A DNA stretch of 64,000 nt, from NCBI RefSeq assembly GCF_023630255.1, contig NZ_JALPRS010000001.1:1612001-1676000 (forward strand). Reading direction: 5' to 3'. The translations under genes were made by a program, and so were the position numbers. How positions within the stretch are numbered: the first letter of the stretch is position 1; each line of letters opens with the position of its first letter. The DNA is from Pontibacter deserti (GTDB taxonomy: Bacteria > Bacteroidota > Bacteroidia > Cytophagales > Hymenobacteraceae). Shown here in pieces: positions 1-9,042 of the stretch. Under the pieces are notes generated by a model. That model worked only from the letters and a program-made list of their open reading frames with translations, had not been told where the DNA came from and ran no database searches.

Positions 1-1247
1 TTGGTAAACGTATAATCTCTGAAACCATTTGTATCCGGGCCGAAGCGGGTGCTGTTACCTGCCAGCGGTACCACGCCCAGGTGCACATTGGTATACAGGT
101 TTATACTTTTCCTGAATTCAATTTTAGAGAATACGCCGCCTCCAAACCCAAGCGCTCCTAACTCAAAATTACGTGTGTTCCAGAAATCATAATATTGAAA
201 GGCACCTGTTAGTAGCGCCAGTTTGCCAATCTGCATGTTCCTGCCCAGCAAAATGCCATAACCTGTTACGTTATTGATCATGCCCCCTACAGTATCAGCT
301 CCGGTACTAAATTCGGTGCGTAGCCTGAAAAAATCAAAAGGTTTGCGCCTTGCTACTTCAAAGGGCTTACCGTAATCAAGTTGCAAAGAGAGCATGGCAT
401 TGTTTCCTCCTTTCCCGAATACCTCGTTCTGCTGTTCGTTAAGGCGATGTATACCGGCAAATACAGTTAAATTGAGCGGCTCTTTTTCATATACATCCTT
501 ATCTGTAACCTGGAAAGTTTTCCCCTGCAACAACCTGTTAAACCCGCGTACCGGATTAATCAGCCCCGCAGCAATCTCACGCATTGCGCGTTCTCTTCCA
601 CGGGTTCGGTCATCAAGTATACTTGAACTTATGCGGTAAAAGATCTCGCCAAGTGCTGCGCCGTTCAGGGGCGTATAGATCATATCATTATAAGATGGTA
701 AGGTGTTCTCTCCAAAGTATTCCCAGGTTAAGCTTCCTGCTATGGCAAAAGGTAACGACTGCCAGTAAGAATAGCCCTGCGACCGTGCCGCATTAAAGTA
801 TAAAGTACCCTGGTACGGGTGCCCGATAAAGTTTATCCCGAAATGGTCTGAATCCCATTCCGGCTCAGATTTCAGATTCTTCTCCCAGGTTTCTGAATTT
901 ACATAACTATAATCAGCCTTTGCGACATACCGGTTAAAACCCATGAATAAAGCATTTACTGCAATAACCTGTGCAGCAGGTTTCCAGACAGGAGCTCTTT
1001 TGTTATACACCGTATCATCTTCATCAAGCTGAGGTTCGGTTAAAGGCTGATGTAAAGCATTTAGCCTGTTGAATTTCTTTTTATCTGCAGACCTGAAAAA
1101 ATAACATACCTCGTTTTTGCTACTCAGCTCAAGAGTTTTTTGCCCGTTTACTAATGCAGGTGGTACAGCAGCTGCAGGTATAATTTCTTTTGCCTGAACA
1201 ATAGTGACGGAGAAAATAAGAATTATAAAAGTATAGCGTAATATCAT
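1..1247 (-). CDS. DUF3943 family outer-membrane-associated protein (partial, C-terminus outside window)
   Basis: The minus strand is open from ATG at 1247 to the window edge, about 415 codons, so the C-terminus is missing. The first 19 residues are a Sec signal (MILRYTFIILIFSVTIVQA), probably cleaved after VQA. The middle carries motifs I associate with DUF3943: HPYQGTLYFNAAR, then WEYFGENTLPSYND, then IYTPLNGAALGEIFYR. The rest is rich in alternating aromatic and polar strands, as in a small outer-membrane barrel. DUF3943 proteins are common in Bacteroidota and have no settled function. Family call is from motif memory; the secreted nature is clear. Confidence 0.75.
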   Translation of the reverse strand, partial: MILRYTFIILIFSVTIVQAKEIIPAAAVPPALVNGQKTLELSSKNEVCYFFRSADKKKFNRLNALHQPLTEPQLDEDDTVYNKRAPVWKPAAQVIAVNALFMGFNRYVAKADYSYVNSETWEKNLKSEPEWDSDHFGINFIGHPYQGTLYFNAARSQGYSYWQSLPFAIAGSLTWEYFGENTLPSYNDMIYTPLNGAALGEIFYRISSSILDDRTRGRERAMREIAAGLINPVRGFNRLLQGKTFQVTDKDVYEKEPLNLTVFAGIHRLNEQQNEVFGKGGNNAMLSLQLDYGKPFEVARRKPFDFFRLRTEFSTGADTVGGMINNVTGYGILLGRNMQIGKLALLTGAFQYYDFWNTRNFELGALGFGGGVFSKIEFRKSINLYTNVHLGVVPLAGNSTRFGPDTNGFRDYTFT

Positions 1248-1666
1248 GAGTAGCTTTCCCGGGTGTAGGAATTTACAGGCTTACCATTTTGAGTATGGGT
1301 TACCTGATAATTTTGAGACTCTTACGGGAACAGCTCTTAATGGTGACACGTACCTCTCTTTTACAGGTCAAACTCACCTTCTTTTATAGTTTCTGAAAAA
1401 AATTAAAATATTTTTTAAAACTACACAACCTTCTAAAACCTGCTCCCGTATATATGAATGGCTAAAAGTTGAAAAGTTTTTTATAAACTTATTCATAAAC
1501 AGAAAGGCTCCTTGTAAAAGAGGAGCCTTTTTTGTTTTTATCCCTTCCTATCAGCAATGTGCTCCTTATACATCGGTCCGATGATGTTATACTTCTTTAA
1601 ATTTACCCTTCACAAGTCAAACCTGTTAAAAGTTTACCGTATACTTCACAGAAACATCTATGGTAC
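1248..1666. other. Intergenic region between divergent genes, no ORF
   Basis: About 420 nt between the minus-strand DUF3943 gene and the plus-strand gene at 1667. It is AT-rich, has no convincing ORF, and holds one strong intrinsic terminator (1503-1537) that points along the plus strand although no plus-strand gene precedes it. A small RNA ending at that hairpin would explain it, but no family was recognised. Confidence 0.5.
1503..1537 (+). terminator. Orphan intrinsic terminator
   Basis: Ten-bp perfect stem AAAGGCTCCT (1503-1512) with AGGAGCCTTT (1521-1530), 8-nt loop, followed by a run of T. Orientation fits plus-strand transcription, yet no coding gene lies upstream on that strand in the window. 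Confidence 0.75.
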
Positions 1667-2002
1667 ATGACATTTGATATAGAAGATTTTATTAACCGGG
1701 TTCCGCACGGAATTACGAAGCAGGAACTGGGACAGATGATCTATGAAGAGATCAGGGTTGCTGAGAACACCAAAGTAGGCTTTTTAGACCAGGCAACTGA
1801 TAATCCGGAATTTTACGTGGACATAACCCGACAGCTGGATTTTTATATCAACCAGTTGAAGACCATTTACAACAGGCTGGCCCCAACTCCTATTGCGCTT
1901 GATGAAGAAGTATTTGCATCAGAACAACCAGATATAGACAAGATAAATGAACTGATCAAACGCATTGAAGATGCCGAGAGAAACAGGTGGTCAGGAATAT
2001 AA
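1667..2002 (+). CDS. Small hypothetical acidic protein
   Basis: 111 residues from ATG. No signal peptide or membrane segment. It is charged and mostly helical by composition, with a C-terminal acidic/basic helix (INELIKRIEDAERNRW). It ends 10 nt before the convergent end of the MATE gene. I do not recognise a family. It is called a gene because the frame is open over its length, the composition is protein-like, and no better frame overlaps it. Confidence 0.6.
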   Translation: MTFDIEDFINRVPHGITKQELGQMIYEEIRVAENTKVGFLDQATDNPEFYVDITRQLDFYINQLKTIYNRLAPTPIALDEEVFASEQPDIDKINELIKRIEDAERNRWSGI

Positions 2003-2012
2003 CCGGCAGCAG

Positions 2013-3437
2013 CTATACTTTAATTTTTTTCCAGTCGCCTTTTTTAAACAGTACCAACCCTGCAATAGTAATGGCCGTTTCAGCAACCGGTATCGAAATA
2101 AAAACACCATCGGGTCCCATCTCAAAATACTTTGCCAGTAAATAAGCCAGCGGAATCTGGAACAACCAGAACCCAAAGAAGTTGATTCGGGTTGGGGTCC
2201 AGGTATCGCCGGCTCCGTTAAAAGCGTTCATCAGTACCATACCAATACCATAAAAGATGTAGCCCGTGCTCATGATATAAATAGCGCGTGCCGCAATAGC
2301 CTGTATCTGGGTATCATTGGTAAAAAAAGAAACGAAAAAGTTGGCACCACCCAATGAAAGTATAGTTACCAGCAGCATAAAGCTCACGTTATACTTTGCC
2401 GTTTTTATAACCGACTGCTCTGCCCTTTGTAGTTGTTTAGCCCCCAGGTTTTGCCCCACCAGCGTGGCCGCCGCGTTGCTTAGTCCCCAGGCTGGCAACA
2501 TAAAAAACATCATCAGGCGTAGCGCCGTCTGGTAACCTGCCGACCCATGGTCGCCACCGGTAACAGCCACCAACTGCGCCAGGAAAATCCAGCTGCACGA
2601 AGCTATCACAAACTGCAATACGGCCGGTGCTGCAATCTTGACTAATGCGCGTATCTGCTGCCAGTCAGGTATAAAGTAAGGCAGTTTGATTGAAAGTGAG
2701 CTTTTACAACCCAGCAGAAAGTATACTTGGTAACAAACACCTGCTCCCCGCCCTAGTGTAGTTGCAATAGCAGCACCTGTTAAGCCAAAAGCAGGTATAG
2801 GTCCGAAACCATTTATAAACACCGGGCAAAGTATAATATTAATGATGTTAGCTACCCACAGGCTCTTCATGGCAATGGCTGCGTTTCCAGCTCCCCGGAA
2901 AATACCGTTCAGCAGAAACAGCAGCATGATAAACACACTGCTTCCCATCATGATCTGCATAAACGGTGTACCCTGCGTGGCTACTTCCTGCGATGCTCCC
3001 ATCCATAACAGTATATCACTGGCTAAAATAAAACCGGCTATACTTAGTAAGGTGTTGATGAAAACTGCAATAAGCACGGCCTGCACACCGGCTTTTGACG
3101 CAGCAGCAGGATCTTTTTCGCCGATGCGCCTTGCTACTACAGCTGTTGCCGCCATACTTATACCTATAGCCAGCGAATAAACGATTGCCAGTACCGATTC
3201 TGTGAGTCCTACTGTTTGTATGGCGTAGCTGCTGTTATGCAGATGACCTACAAAGTATAGATCGACCAAAGCAAACACCGACTCCATGATCATCTCCAGC
3301 ATCATCGGGATGGCCAGTAGGATAACCGAGCTCCTGATACTGCCTACAGTAAAATCGATTTCTTCGCCGCGCAAAGACCTTTTCAGGATTGCGTAGAAAT
3401 CAGAAAGCCTGCTAAAGAATAACCCTGACCGAAGCAT
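2013..3437 (-). CDS. MATE family efflux transporter
   Basis: 474 residues, close to the usual length for multidrug and toxic compound extrusion proteins, with about 12 hydrophobic segments in two similar halves. The N-terminal part has the family-like stretch AIPMMLEMIMESVFALVDLY, followed by a second half with APAVLQFVIASCSWIFLAQL. MATE proteins use a Na+ or H+ gradient to expel cationic drugs and metabolites across the inner membrane. Substrate cannot be told from sequence. It appears monocistronic. The first ~28 residues before GSIRSSVILL are soluble and could be shorter if an internal start is used. Confidence 0.9.
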   Translation of the reverse strand: MLRSGLFFSRLSDFYAILKRSLRGEEIDFTVGSIRSSVILLAIPMMLEMIMESVFALVDLYFVGHLHNSSYAIQTVGLTESVLAIVYSLAIGISMAATAVVARRIGEKDPAAASKAGVQAVLIAVFINTLLSIAGFILASDILLWMGASQEVATQGTPFMQIMMGSSVFIMLLFLLNGIFRGAGNAAIAMKSLWVANIINIILCPVFINGFGPIPAFGLTGAAIATTLGRGAGVCYQVYFLLGCKSSLSIKLPYFIPDWQQIRALVKIAAPAVLQFVIASCSWIFLAQLVAVTGGDHGSAGYQTALRLMMFFMLPAWGLSNAAATLVGQNLGAKQLQRAEQSVIKTAKYNVSFMLLVTILSLGGANFFVSFFTNDTQIQAIAARAIYIMSTGYIFYGIGMVLMNAFNGAGDTWTPTRINFFGFWLFQIPLAYLLAKYFEMGPDGVFISIPVAETAITIAGLVLFKKGDWKKIKV

Positions 3438-3691
3438 ACATTGTAGAAATTGAAACTAAGTTAGGCAAACAACAAGGTATAAACCTGAGCAAAAGTGAAC
3501 ACCATAGCCCTGATGACGCACATACCAGCTACTAATTTATACTTTTAACGCTTCAGTTTATACTTTACTTAAAAGCTACCTGGTAAATGTTATCTCCTGG
3601 AGCTATTCTCTTACCTTTGGTTATCGGGTTACCTGTATCAGATTCGGAGCAGGTATACCCTTAAACCCTGAAAGTATAAGCGCAGAAATTT

Positions 3692-3925
3692 ATGGAGAAT
3701 TTTGGGTCTGACCCACAGATACTAGTTGACCTTGTAAAGATGAGAATGCCTTTTGGCAAGTATAAAGGCACTTTTATCAGTGATTTGCCGGTATCTTATC
3801 TGGAATGGTTTCAGCGGGAAGGTTTTCCTCCGGCCAAGCTGGGTATGCTGCTGGCTACTATGTATGAGATTAAGCTAAACGGGCTGGAATACCTGTTAAC
3901 TCCCATCAAAAAACTGAGGAAATAA
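3692..3925 (+). CDS. DUF3820 family small protein
   Basis: 77 residues with the DUF3820 signature MPFGKYKGTFISDLPVSYLEWF, written here as MPFGKYKG then LPVSYLEWF, near residues 18-39. This short fold is also found as a C-terminal module next to exonuclease domains, and a nucleic-acid role has been suggested for the family. It stands alone here, followed by the convergent HxlR gene. Start ATG at 3692; no upstream alternative is needed. Confidence 0.8.
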   Translation: MENFGSDPQILVDLVKMRMPFGKYKGTFISDLPVSYLEWFQREGFPPAKLGMLLATMYEIKLNGLEYLLTPIKKLRK

Positions 3926-3964
3926 GCTTTTGCTTATACTTCAGTGGCAAGTATAAACTACAGA

Positions 3965-4393
3965 TCAATGGCTTTTTTTGCCGGCATATACTTCCCGTGC
4001 TTCTATAATCTGGTGGATATTCAGTTTTGCCCAGTCAGCCAGTTCCAGTAGCTTTAACAGCAGGCTGTGGCCCAGTGCTGTAAGTTCATACTCCACGCGC
4101 GGTGGAATCTCCGGGTATATAGTTCGTTTTACCAGTCCGTCTTCTTCCAGCGAGCGCAGGGTTACCGTTAGCATCCGTTGTGAAATGCCGGATATCAACG
4201 TCTTTAGCTCGTTAAAACGTAACGTTTCTTTCCGCCCCAGCATCAGGATGGTATAAATAGACCACTTGTCCCCAAACCGGCCCAGAATATCTTTCACCGG
4301 ACAGCAATTCTCATTACTGGCTTTGTCCAGCAATATTTTATCTATTTTTTCCCGGACCTTAAGCTGCTGATTATCAGTTTTAGTTACGCCCAT
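3965..4393 (-). CDS. HxlR family winged-helix transcriptional regulator
   Basis: 142 residues. A conserved cysteine motif ENCCPVKDILGRFGDKW near residues 27-43 leads into the HxlR winged helix (RFNELKTLI..ISQRMLT.TLRSLEEDGLV.R). HxlR proteins often sense electrophiles or disulfide stress through such a cysteine. The gene is divergent from a nitroreductase and a FrnE-like oxidoreductase, which are its likely targets. A perfect inverted repeat in the shared promoter region (4453-4467) is a candidate operator. Two adjacent Cys rather than one at the sensor position is worth noting. Confidence 0.9.
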   Translation of the reverse strand: MGVTKTDNQQLKVREKIDKILLDKASNENCCPVKDILGRFGDKWSIYTILMLGRKETLRFNELKTLISGISQRMLTVTLRSLEEDGLVKRTIYPEIPPRVEYELTALGHSLLLKLLELADWAKLNIHQIIEAREVYAGKKSH

Positions 4394-4452
4394 GATACTT
4401 AGTATTACGATGATGCCTACTTGACTTACCCAAATATACGCAATAATTTTGA

Positions 4453-4467
4453 GTTACTAAAAGTAAC
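4453..4467. promoter_or_regulatory. Candidate HxlR operator
   Basis: Perfect inverted repeat GTTACT-AAA-AGTAAC in the 115-bp gap between the divergent HxlR regulator and nitroreductase genes. Position and form fit an autoregulatory HxlR site; binding is inferred, not shown. Confidence 0.6.
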
Positions 4468-4508
4468 CTAGTATTGAATTTATACTTACACGTTATTGTT
4501 GTACCTAC

Positions 4509-5141
4509 ATGAACAATATATTAGAATCACTGGAATGGCGCTATGCGTCTAAGCGAATGAACGGCGAGAAAGTGCCGGCTGAAAAAGTAAATAATATTCT
4601 GGAAGCTATACGTCTTGCCCCATCTTCTATGGGTTTGCAACCTTACACTGTCCTGGTAATAAAAGACGAAGAATTGAAGAAGCAGATAAGACCTATTGCG
4701 TATAACCAGCCACAAATAGAAGAGAGTTCTCACCTGCTGGTGTTTGCTGCCTGGGATGACATTACCCCAGCACATATTGATGAGTTTATCAGCCATACCG
4801 CAGCGGTGCGCAACATGCCGGAAGAAGCACTGACCGACTTTAAAAACACCTTGTTAGGCATCGCTGAAAAGAACACAAAAGAAGAAAACTTTGTATGGGC
4901 TGCCAAGCAGGCTTATATTGCTTTCGGAACAGCTCTGGTTGCAGCTGCCACTGAGAAAGTAGATGCAACGCCAATGGAAGGATTTGACAGTGCTGCACTG
5001 GATAAGCTTTTAAACCTGGAAGAGAAAGGCCTGAAAAGTGTTACCTTGCTGCCTTTAGGTTACCGCGATGCAGAAAACGACTGGCTGGCAAAACTGCCAA
5101 AAGTTAGACGCCAGAAAGAAAAGCTGTTTATACTTCAGTAA
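4509..5141 (+). CDS. NAD(P)H-dependent nitroreductase family oxidoreductase
   Basis: 210 residues, the usual size of NfsB-type FMN nitroreductases. N-terminal WRYASKRMNGEKVP and RLAPSSMGLQPY match the FMN-binding start of the family, and the C-terminal half has AKQAYIAFGTALVAAAT and LLPLGYRD. Such enzymes reduce nitro compounds or quinones with NAD(P)H in the cytoplasm. It is divergent from an HxlR regulator and lies 53 nt before a FrnE-like gene, so the pair probably forms an electrophile-stress operon. Confidence 0.9.
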   Translation: MNNILESLEWRYASKRMNGEKVPAEKVNNILEAIRLAPSSMGLQPYTVLVIKDEELKKQIRPIAYNQPQIEESSHLLVFAAWDDITPAHIDEFISHTAAVRNMPEEALTDFKNTLLGIAEKNTKEENFVWAAKQAYIAFGTALVAAATEKVDATPMEGFDSAALDKLLNLEEKGLKSVTLLPLGYRDAENDWLAKLPKVRRQKEKLFILQ

Positions 5142-5194
5142 GCATCAGCGCTTATAGTTAAAGTATAACTTACAACTAATTTAAAACTTTGAAA

Positions 5195-5896
5195 ATGAAC
5201 AAACAGAAGATTAAAATAGATATAGTATCTGATATTAACTGCCCCTGGTGTTATGTTGGGGAGCAGCGCCTGAATAAAGCTCTTACCGAAACAGGTGGAA
5301 AGTATGAGTTTGAAGTAAGCTTTAAGCCTTTTGAACTGAATGCAGCCATTGCCCCGGAAGGTATGGAGAAGCAGGAGTACTTTAAAAACAACTATGGTCC
5401 TCAGATCCTGTCTCAGTTGGATGCCATGAACCAGCGTTTAGCAGCTGTAGGTAAAGAAGCCGGTATCACTTTTAACTTCGACAGGTCTACAAAAGTGAAC
5501 AATACCTTTAATGGTCACCGACTTATCTGGCTGGCTGGCGAATGTGGTGTACAGGAGAAAGTAGCAGAAGCGCTTTTTTATAGTTACTTCACGGAAGGCA
5601 ATGACATGAACGATACAGCTTTGCTAACGCAAATAGGTATTGCCAATGGTATTCCAGCCGAAAAGCTGGAAGGTTTCTTTGAAAGCGAAGCAGGTAAAAA
5701 CGAGGTTCGTGAGATGGAACAGTGGGCGCAGGCTTCCGGAATTACCGGTGTTCCAGCCTTCATCATCAACGACCAGTATTTAATAAGCGGCGCACAACCC
5801 AAAGAGGTTTTTCACCAGGTGTTTGCACAGGTAGCGCCTACACTACAGGAAATTAAAACTGAAGGTGAAAGCTGTGGTATAGATGGCTGCTGCTAA
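5195..5896 (+). CDS. DsbA family oxidoreductase (FrnE-like)
   Basis: 234 residues from ATG at 5195. An in-frame TTG two codons earlier is possible but unneeded. The thioredoxin-fold active site is NCPWCYVGEQRL near residues 16-27, typical of FrnE-like cytoplasmic DsbA homologues, with the cis-proline segment GVPAFIIN near residue 187. The protein ends in a second cysteine cluster ESCGIDGCC. No signal peptide, so it acts in the cytoplasm. It follows the nitroreductase and ends at a strong terminator, fitting an HxlR-controlled oxidative-stress operon. Confidence 0.88.
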   Translation: MNKQKIKIDIVSDINCPWCYVGEQRLNKALTETGGKYEFEVSFKPFELNAAIAPEGMEKQEYFKNNYGPQILSQLDAMNQRLAAVGKEAGITFNFDRSTKVNNTFNGHRLIWLAGECGVQEKVAEALFYSYFTEGNDMNDTALLTQIGIANGIPAEKLEGFFESEAGKNEVREMEQWAQASGITGVPAFIINDQYLISGAQPKEVFHQVFAQVAPTLQEIKTEGESCGIDGCC

Positions 5897-5917
5897 TTAA
5901 ACTGTAAAGCATAAACA

Positions 5918-5950
5918 AAAAGCACCTGATATCGGGTGCTTTTTATTTTA
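5918..5950 (+). terminator. Intrinsic terminator of nitroreductase/FrnE operon
   Basis: Stem AAAAGCACC with GGTGCTTTT around an 8-nt loop, then TTTTATTTTATT. It lies 21 nt after the FrnE-like stop codon. Confidence 0.85.
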
Positions 5951-5997
5951 TTAACCTATCTCTAAAATTCGGGTATAAAATTGATTAAATCTATACT

Positions 5998-7014
5998 TTA
6001 ACTACCACTATATTCTGCTACCTTCACGAGCTGCTTGCCTATGTTTTCGCCTTTAAACAAGCCCAAAAATGCATGCGGCAACTGGTCAAAACCTTCCACA
6101 ATAGTTTCTTCATACTGTAATTTACCTTCCTGTAACCAGCCTGCCAGTTCTGCGGCGGCTTCTCCGAATCGGTCAGCATAATCACTTACTATAAAGCCCT
6201 TCATCAGCGACTTCGTTTTAAGTAAAATCGGTTCTACGCGAGGCCCCATAGGCGGTGACGTGGCATTGTATAAAGAGATCTGCCCACACACGGCGATCCG
6301 GGCAAAATTGTTGAGCAAACTATAAACGGCGTCTGATATCTCCCCACCTACATTGTCAAAGTATACATCCACCCCATTCGGGCAGGCAGCAGCAAGCGCG
6401 TTTTGTATATTGGGTGTTGATTTATAGTTGATGGCTTCATCAAAACCCAGCTCCTCTTTCAGGTAATTTATCTTGTCATCAGATCCTGCAATCCCAATCA
6501 CACGACATCCTTTCAGCTTTGCTATCTGACCCACAACCGTACCCACTGCACCTGCCGCTCCGGATACCACTACTGTCTCGCCCGGCTTAGGAACGCAGAT
6601 AATAAGCAGCCCACAATAAGCCGTAAGGCCGGGCATACCAAGTATACCCAAATGATAGCTCAGCGGTGCCAGATCCGGGTTAATTGACATCAGGCCCTTG
6701 CCATCAGAAATGCTATAGGTTTGCCAGGGCAGGTTACCCAAAACCACAGTACCTTGCGGCAGTTGTGCATTATGGCTTTCAATTACTTCGGCTACCACAC
6801 CACCCATTATCGGTTCGTGCAGCTTGTATGGCGGCACATACGATTTCGCATCGCTCATGCGCCCCCGCATATAGGGGTCAACAGAAATGTAAAGCGATTT
6901 CAGAAGCACCTGGCCTTCCTGCAGTCCGGGTAACTCCTCTTCTTTAAATTTAAAGGTATTGTCGGTGGGCAAGCCCTGCGGGCGCTCGTTCAGTAATATA
7001 CTTCTTGTTTTCAT
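5998..7014 (-). CDS. NADP-dependent oxidoreductase, MDR family (CurA / leukotriene B4 dehydrogenase-like)
   Basis: 338 residues. The N-terminal catalytic domain has YISVDPYMRGRM, typical of the zinc-independent MDR group that reduces alpha,beta-unsaturated ketones. The Rossmann domain has VVSGAAGAVGTVVGQIAKLKG, VIGIAGSDDK and VDVYFDNVGGE. No zinc-binding cysteines are seen. The likely role is detoxification of reactive enones in the cytoplasm. Annotated relatives include CurA and YncB; the exact substrate is unknown. It appears to be transcribed alone. Confidence 0.9.
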   Translation of the reverse strand: MKTRSILLNERPQGLPTDNTFKFKEEELPGLQEGQVLLKSLYISVDPYMRGRMSDAKSYVPPYKLHEPIMGGVVAEVIESHNAQLPQGTVVLGNLPWQTYSISDGKGLMSINPDLAPLSYHLGILGMPGLTAYCGLLIICVPKPGETVVVSGAAGAVGTVVGQIAKLKGCRVIGIAGSDDKINYLKEELGFDEAINYKSTPNIQNALAAACPNGVDVYFDNVGGEISDAVYSLLNNFARIAVCGQISLYNATSPPMGPRVEPILLKTKSLMKGFIVSDYADRFGEAAAELAGWLQEGKLQYEETIVEGFDQLPHAFLGLFKGENIGKQLVKVAEYSGS

Positions 7015-7100
7015 AGTTTATCGGAATCAGGTATAAACTAATAACACGCAGAAGCTTATAATGGAGTTATACTTTGAGATTTAGGAAAGTAGCTTTTAGA

Positions 7101-7781
7101 TTAATGCCTGATAATCCGGCCATCTTCCATCTCAATGATCCTCCCGCTGCTTTCGGCAAAGCTCTGGTCGTGGGTAACTATAAGCAGGGTTTGATTATGT
7201 ACTGCGGCAAGCTCTTTAAAGATCTCAAATACATGCTCGCTGTTTTTTGTATCGAGGTTGCCAGTTGGCTCATCGCCCATAATAATATGCGGGTCGTTTA
7301 TAAGCGCTCGGGCAATGGCAACACGCTGCTTTTCACCACCTGAAATTCTGTAGGCTTCTTTTGTAGCCAGATGTCCGATGCCCAGCATGTTAAGCCGCTC
7401 CATAGCCCTGTGCTCTATTTCCTGTTCACTAAACCTGTTCAGTTTCAAGCCGGGCAGCATCACGTTTCGCAGCACCGAAAACTCGTTGAGCAGGTAATGA
7501 AACTGGAACACAAACCCGATCTTCTCATTCCGGATCCTGGCAAGTTCTTTATCGCTCCGGCCTGTCATCAGTTCTTTGTCTATCAGCAGTTCACCTTCAT
7601 AGTCGGTATCCATGGTAGAGAGTATGTACAGCAGCGTAGATTTACCGCAACCAGATTTCCCGATCACAGATACAAACTCTCCTTTGTTTACAGAAAAGGT
7701 AATATCATGTAGCACCTGCACCGTTACCGGGTCATGAAACTCTTTATTGATGTGCCTTGCCTCAAGTATAATATCCTGCAT
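7101..7781 (-). CDS. ABC transporter ATP-binding protein (MacB/LolD type)
   Basis: 226 residues with Walker [12 protein letters not shown] near residue 42, ABC signature [16 protein letters not shown], Walker [14 protein letters not shown] and the switch histidine in LLIVTHDQ. The DEPTGNLD form is typical of the LolD/MacB/FtsE group. It starts 1 nt after the permease gene and is last in a three-gene operon (adaptor, permease, ATPase) that together makes a MacAB-like or LolCDE-like mechanotransmission system at the inner membrane. Confidence 0.93.
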   Translation of the reverse strand: MQDIILEARHINKEFHDPVTVQVLHDITFSVNKGEFVSVIGKSGCGKSTLLYILSTMDTDYEGELLIDKELMTGRSDKELARIRNEKIGFVFQFHYLLNEFSVLRNVMLPGLKLNRFSEQEIEHRAMERLNMLGIGHLATKEAYRISGGEKQRVAIARALINDPHIIMGDEPTGNLDTKNSEHVFEIFKELAAVHNQTLLIVTHDQSFAESSGRIIEMEDGRIIRH

Positions 7782-7782
7782 A

Positions 7783-9042
7783 TTATTTACCCCTTATTAT
7801 TTCTACAGGGTCTACTTTGCTGGCTTTACGCGCCGGAAAGAAACCTGCAAAGTAGGTGGTGATAAGGGAAAAAGAACCGCCAATAAAATAAAAGATCGGG
7901 CTATAGTTAACCGGGTAAGTTTTTACAGTTGGCAACGCAGCCGTAACAAAAGGAATATTATCGATGATAACGGAAAATATGAAACCAAAGACAAGACCAA
8001 CCATGCCACCAAAGAACCCAATGCTGAGCGCGATCAGGAGAAAGATCCGGTTAACGTCGCCCCCTGAAAAACCTGTAGCTTTAAGTATAGCAATGGAATC
8101 CATTTTTTCGTAGATCATCATGTTAAGGATATTGAAAATGCCAAAGCCTGCCACGATCAACAGTACTACGCCAACTGAATAAGATATAAGCGACCGGATG
8201 TTACTGCCTGTTTCGAATTGGGCATTTGCGGTCTGAATATCTTCGGCATCAATGTCAAACAACTGAGCATACTCTTTGGCTACGGCAGGTGCCATTTCCA
8301 GGTCGTGTAGTTTCACCTGAATATCTGTAATGTAATTGGCTGGTTTGCCCATCAGCTTTTGTGTGGTGCCAATGGAAGCATAACTCTGTACCTTATCTAT
8401 CTCCTGTATCCCGGACTGGAAGTATCCGACTACTTTCAGAGAGAAGCGCTCGCCCTGCGCAGTAGTAACCTGCACCACATCCCCGATATCAGCTACCAGA
8501 ATGTCTGCGAGGCCTTTACCAAGTATAATACTGTTGGCTATGTTTTTGGCATCTATGGCATTACCAGAAGTTACGTAATCCTGGAAATTGAACAGCCTGC
8601 TCTCCTCTTCCACATCAATACCATTGATAACACCAGTGATTTCGATGGTGCCTTCGTTGTAAAAGACCTGGGTTGTAAGTTTTGGAGCAGCACCCTGCAC
8701 GCGTGCATCCCGTTTTACGGCCTGCATAATGGGGCCACTGTTATAGATTTCCTGCCGCGTTATACCTGATTTTACTGATTGGATGAAGTTATAGGAGTTC
8801 TTAAATTCAGGAGAAACATTAACCGGCTGGTTATCGCTTGGCTTGATCTGGTTATAAAGCCGCACGTGCGGTGTACGGTTCAGGATAAGCCCATCCAGCA
8901 GGTCGTTCAGGCCGTTCATAAAACTGAGCAGCGTAATAAACATAGCAATACTAAACGTTACACCAATGGCAGCAACCAGCGTTTGTCGCCAGCGGGCCAG
9001 CAGCAACGATTTTGCTATGCCAAATATTAGCTTGCTGTTCAT
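7783..9042 (-). CDS. ABC transporter permease, MacB/LolE-like (FtsX domain)
   Basis: 419 residues: one N-terminal membrane segment (about 20-45), a large periplasmic domain, then three C-terminal segments in an FtsX domain (about 290-410) with the typical EKMDSIAILKATGFS and PARKASKVDPVEIIRGK ends. Its ATG overlaps the adaptor gene by 4 nt, which suggests coupled translation. The adaptor partner favours an efflux role rather than lipoprotein release. Confidence 0.9.
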   Translation of the reverse strand: MNSKLIFGIAKSLLLARWRQTLVAAIGVTFSIAMFITLLSFMNGLNDLLDGLILNRTPHVRLYNQIKPSDNQPVNVSPEFKNSYNFIQSVKSGITRQEIYNSGPIMQAVKRDARVQGAAPKLTTQVFYNEGTIEITGVINGIDVEEESRLFNFQDYVTSGNAIDAKNIANSIILGKGLADILVADIGDVVQVTTAQGERFSLKVVGYFQSGIQEIDKVQSYASIGTTQKLMGKPANYITDIQVKLHDLEMAPAVAKEYAQLFDIDAEDIQTANAQFETGSNIRSLISYSVGVVLLIVAGFGIFNILNMMIYEKMDSIAILKATGFSGGDVNRIFLLIALSIGFFGGMVGLVFGFIFSVIIDNIPFVTAALPTVKTYPVNYSPIFYFIGGSFSLITTYFAGFFPARKASKVDPVEIIRGK

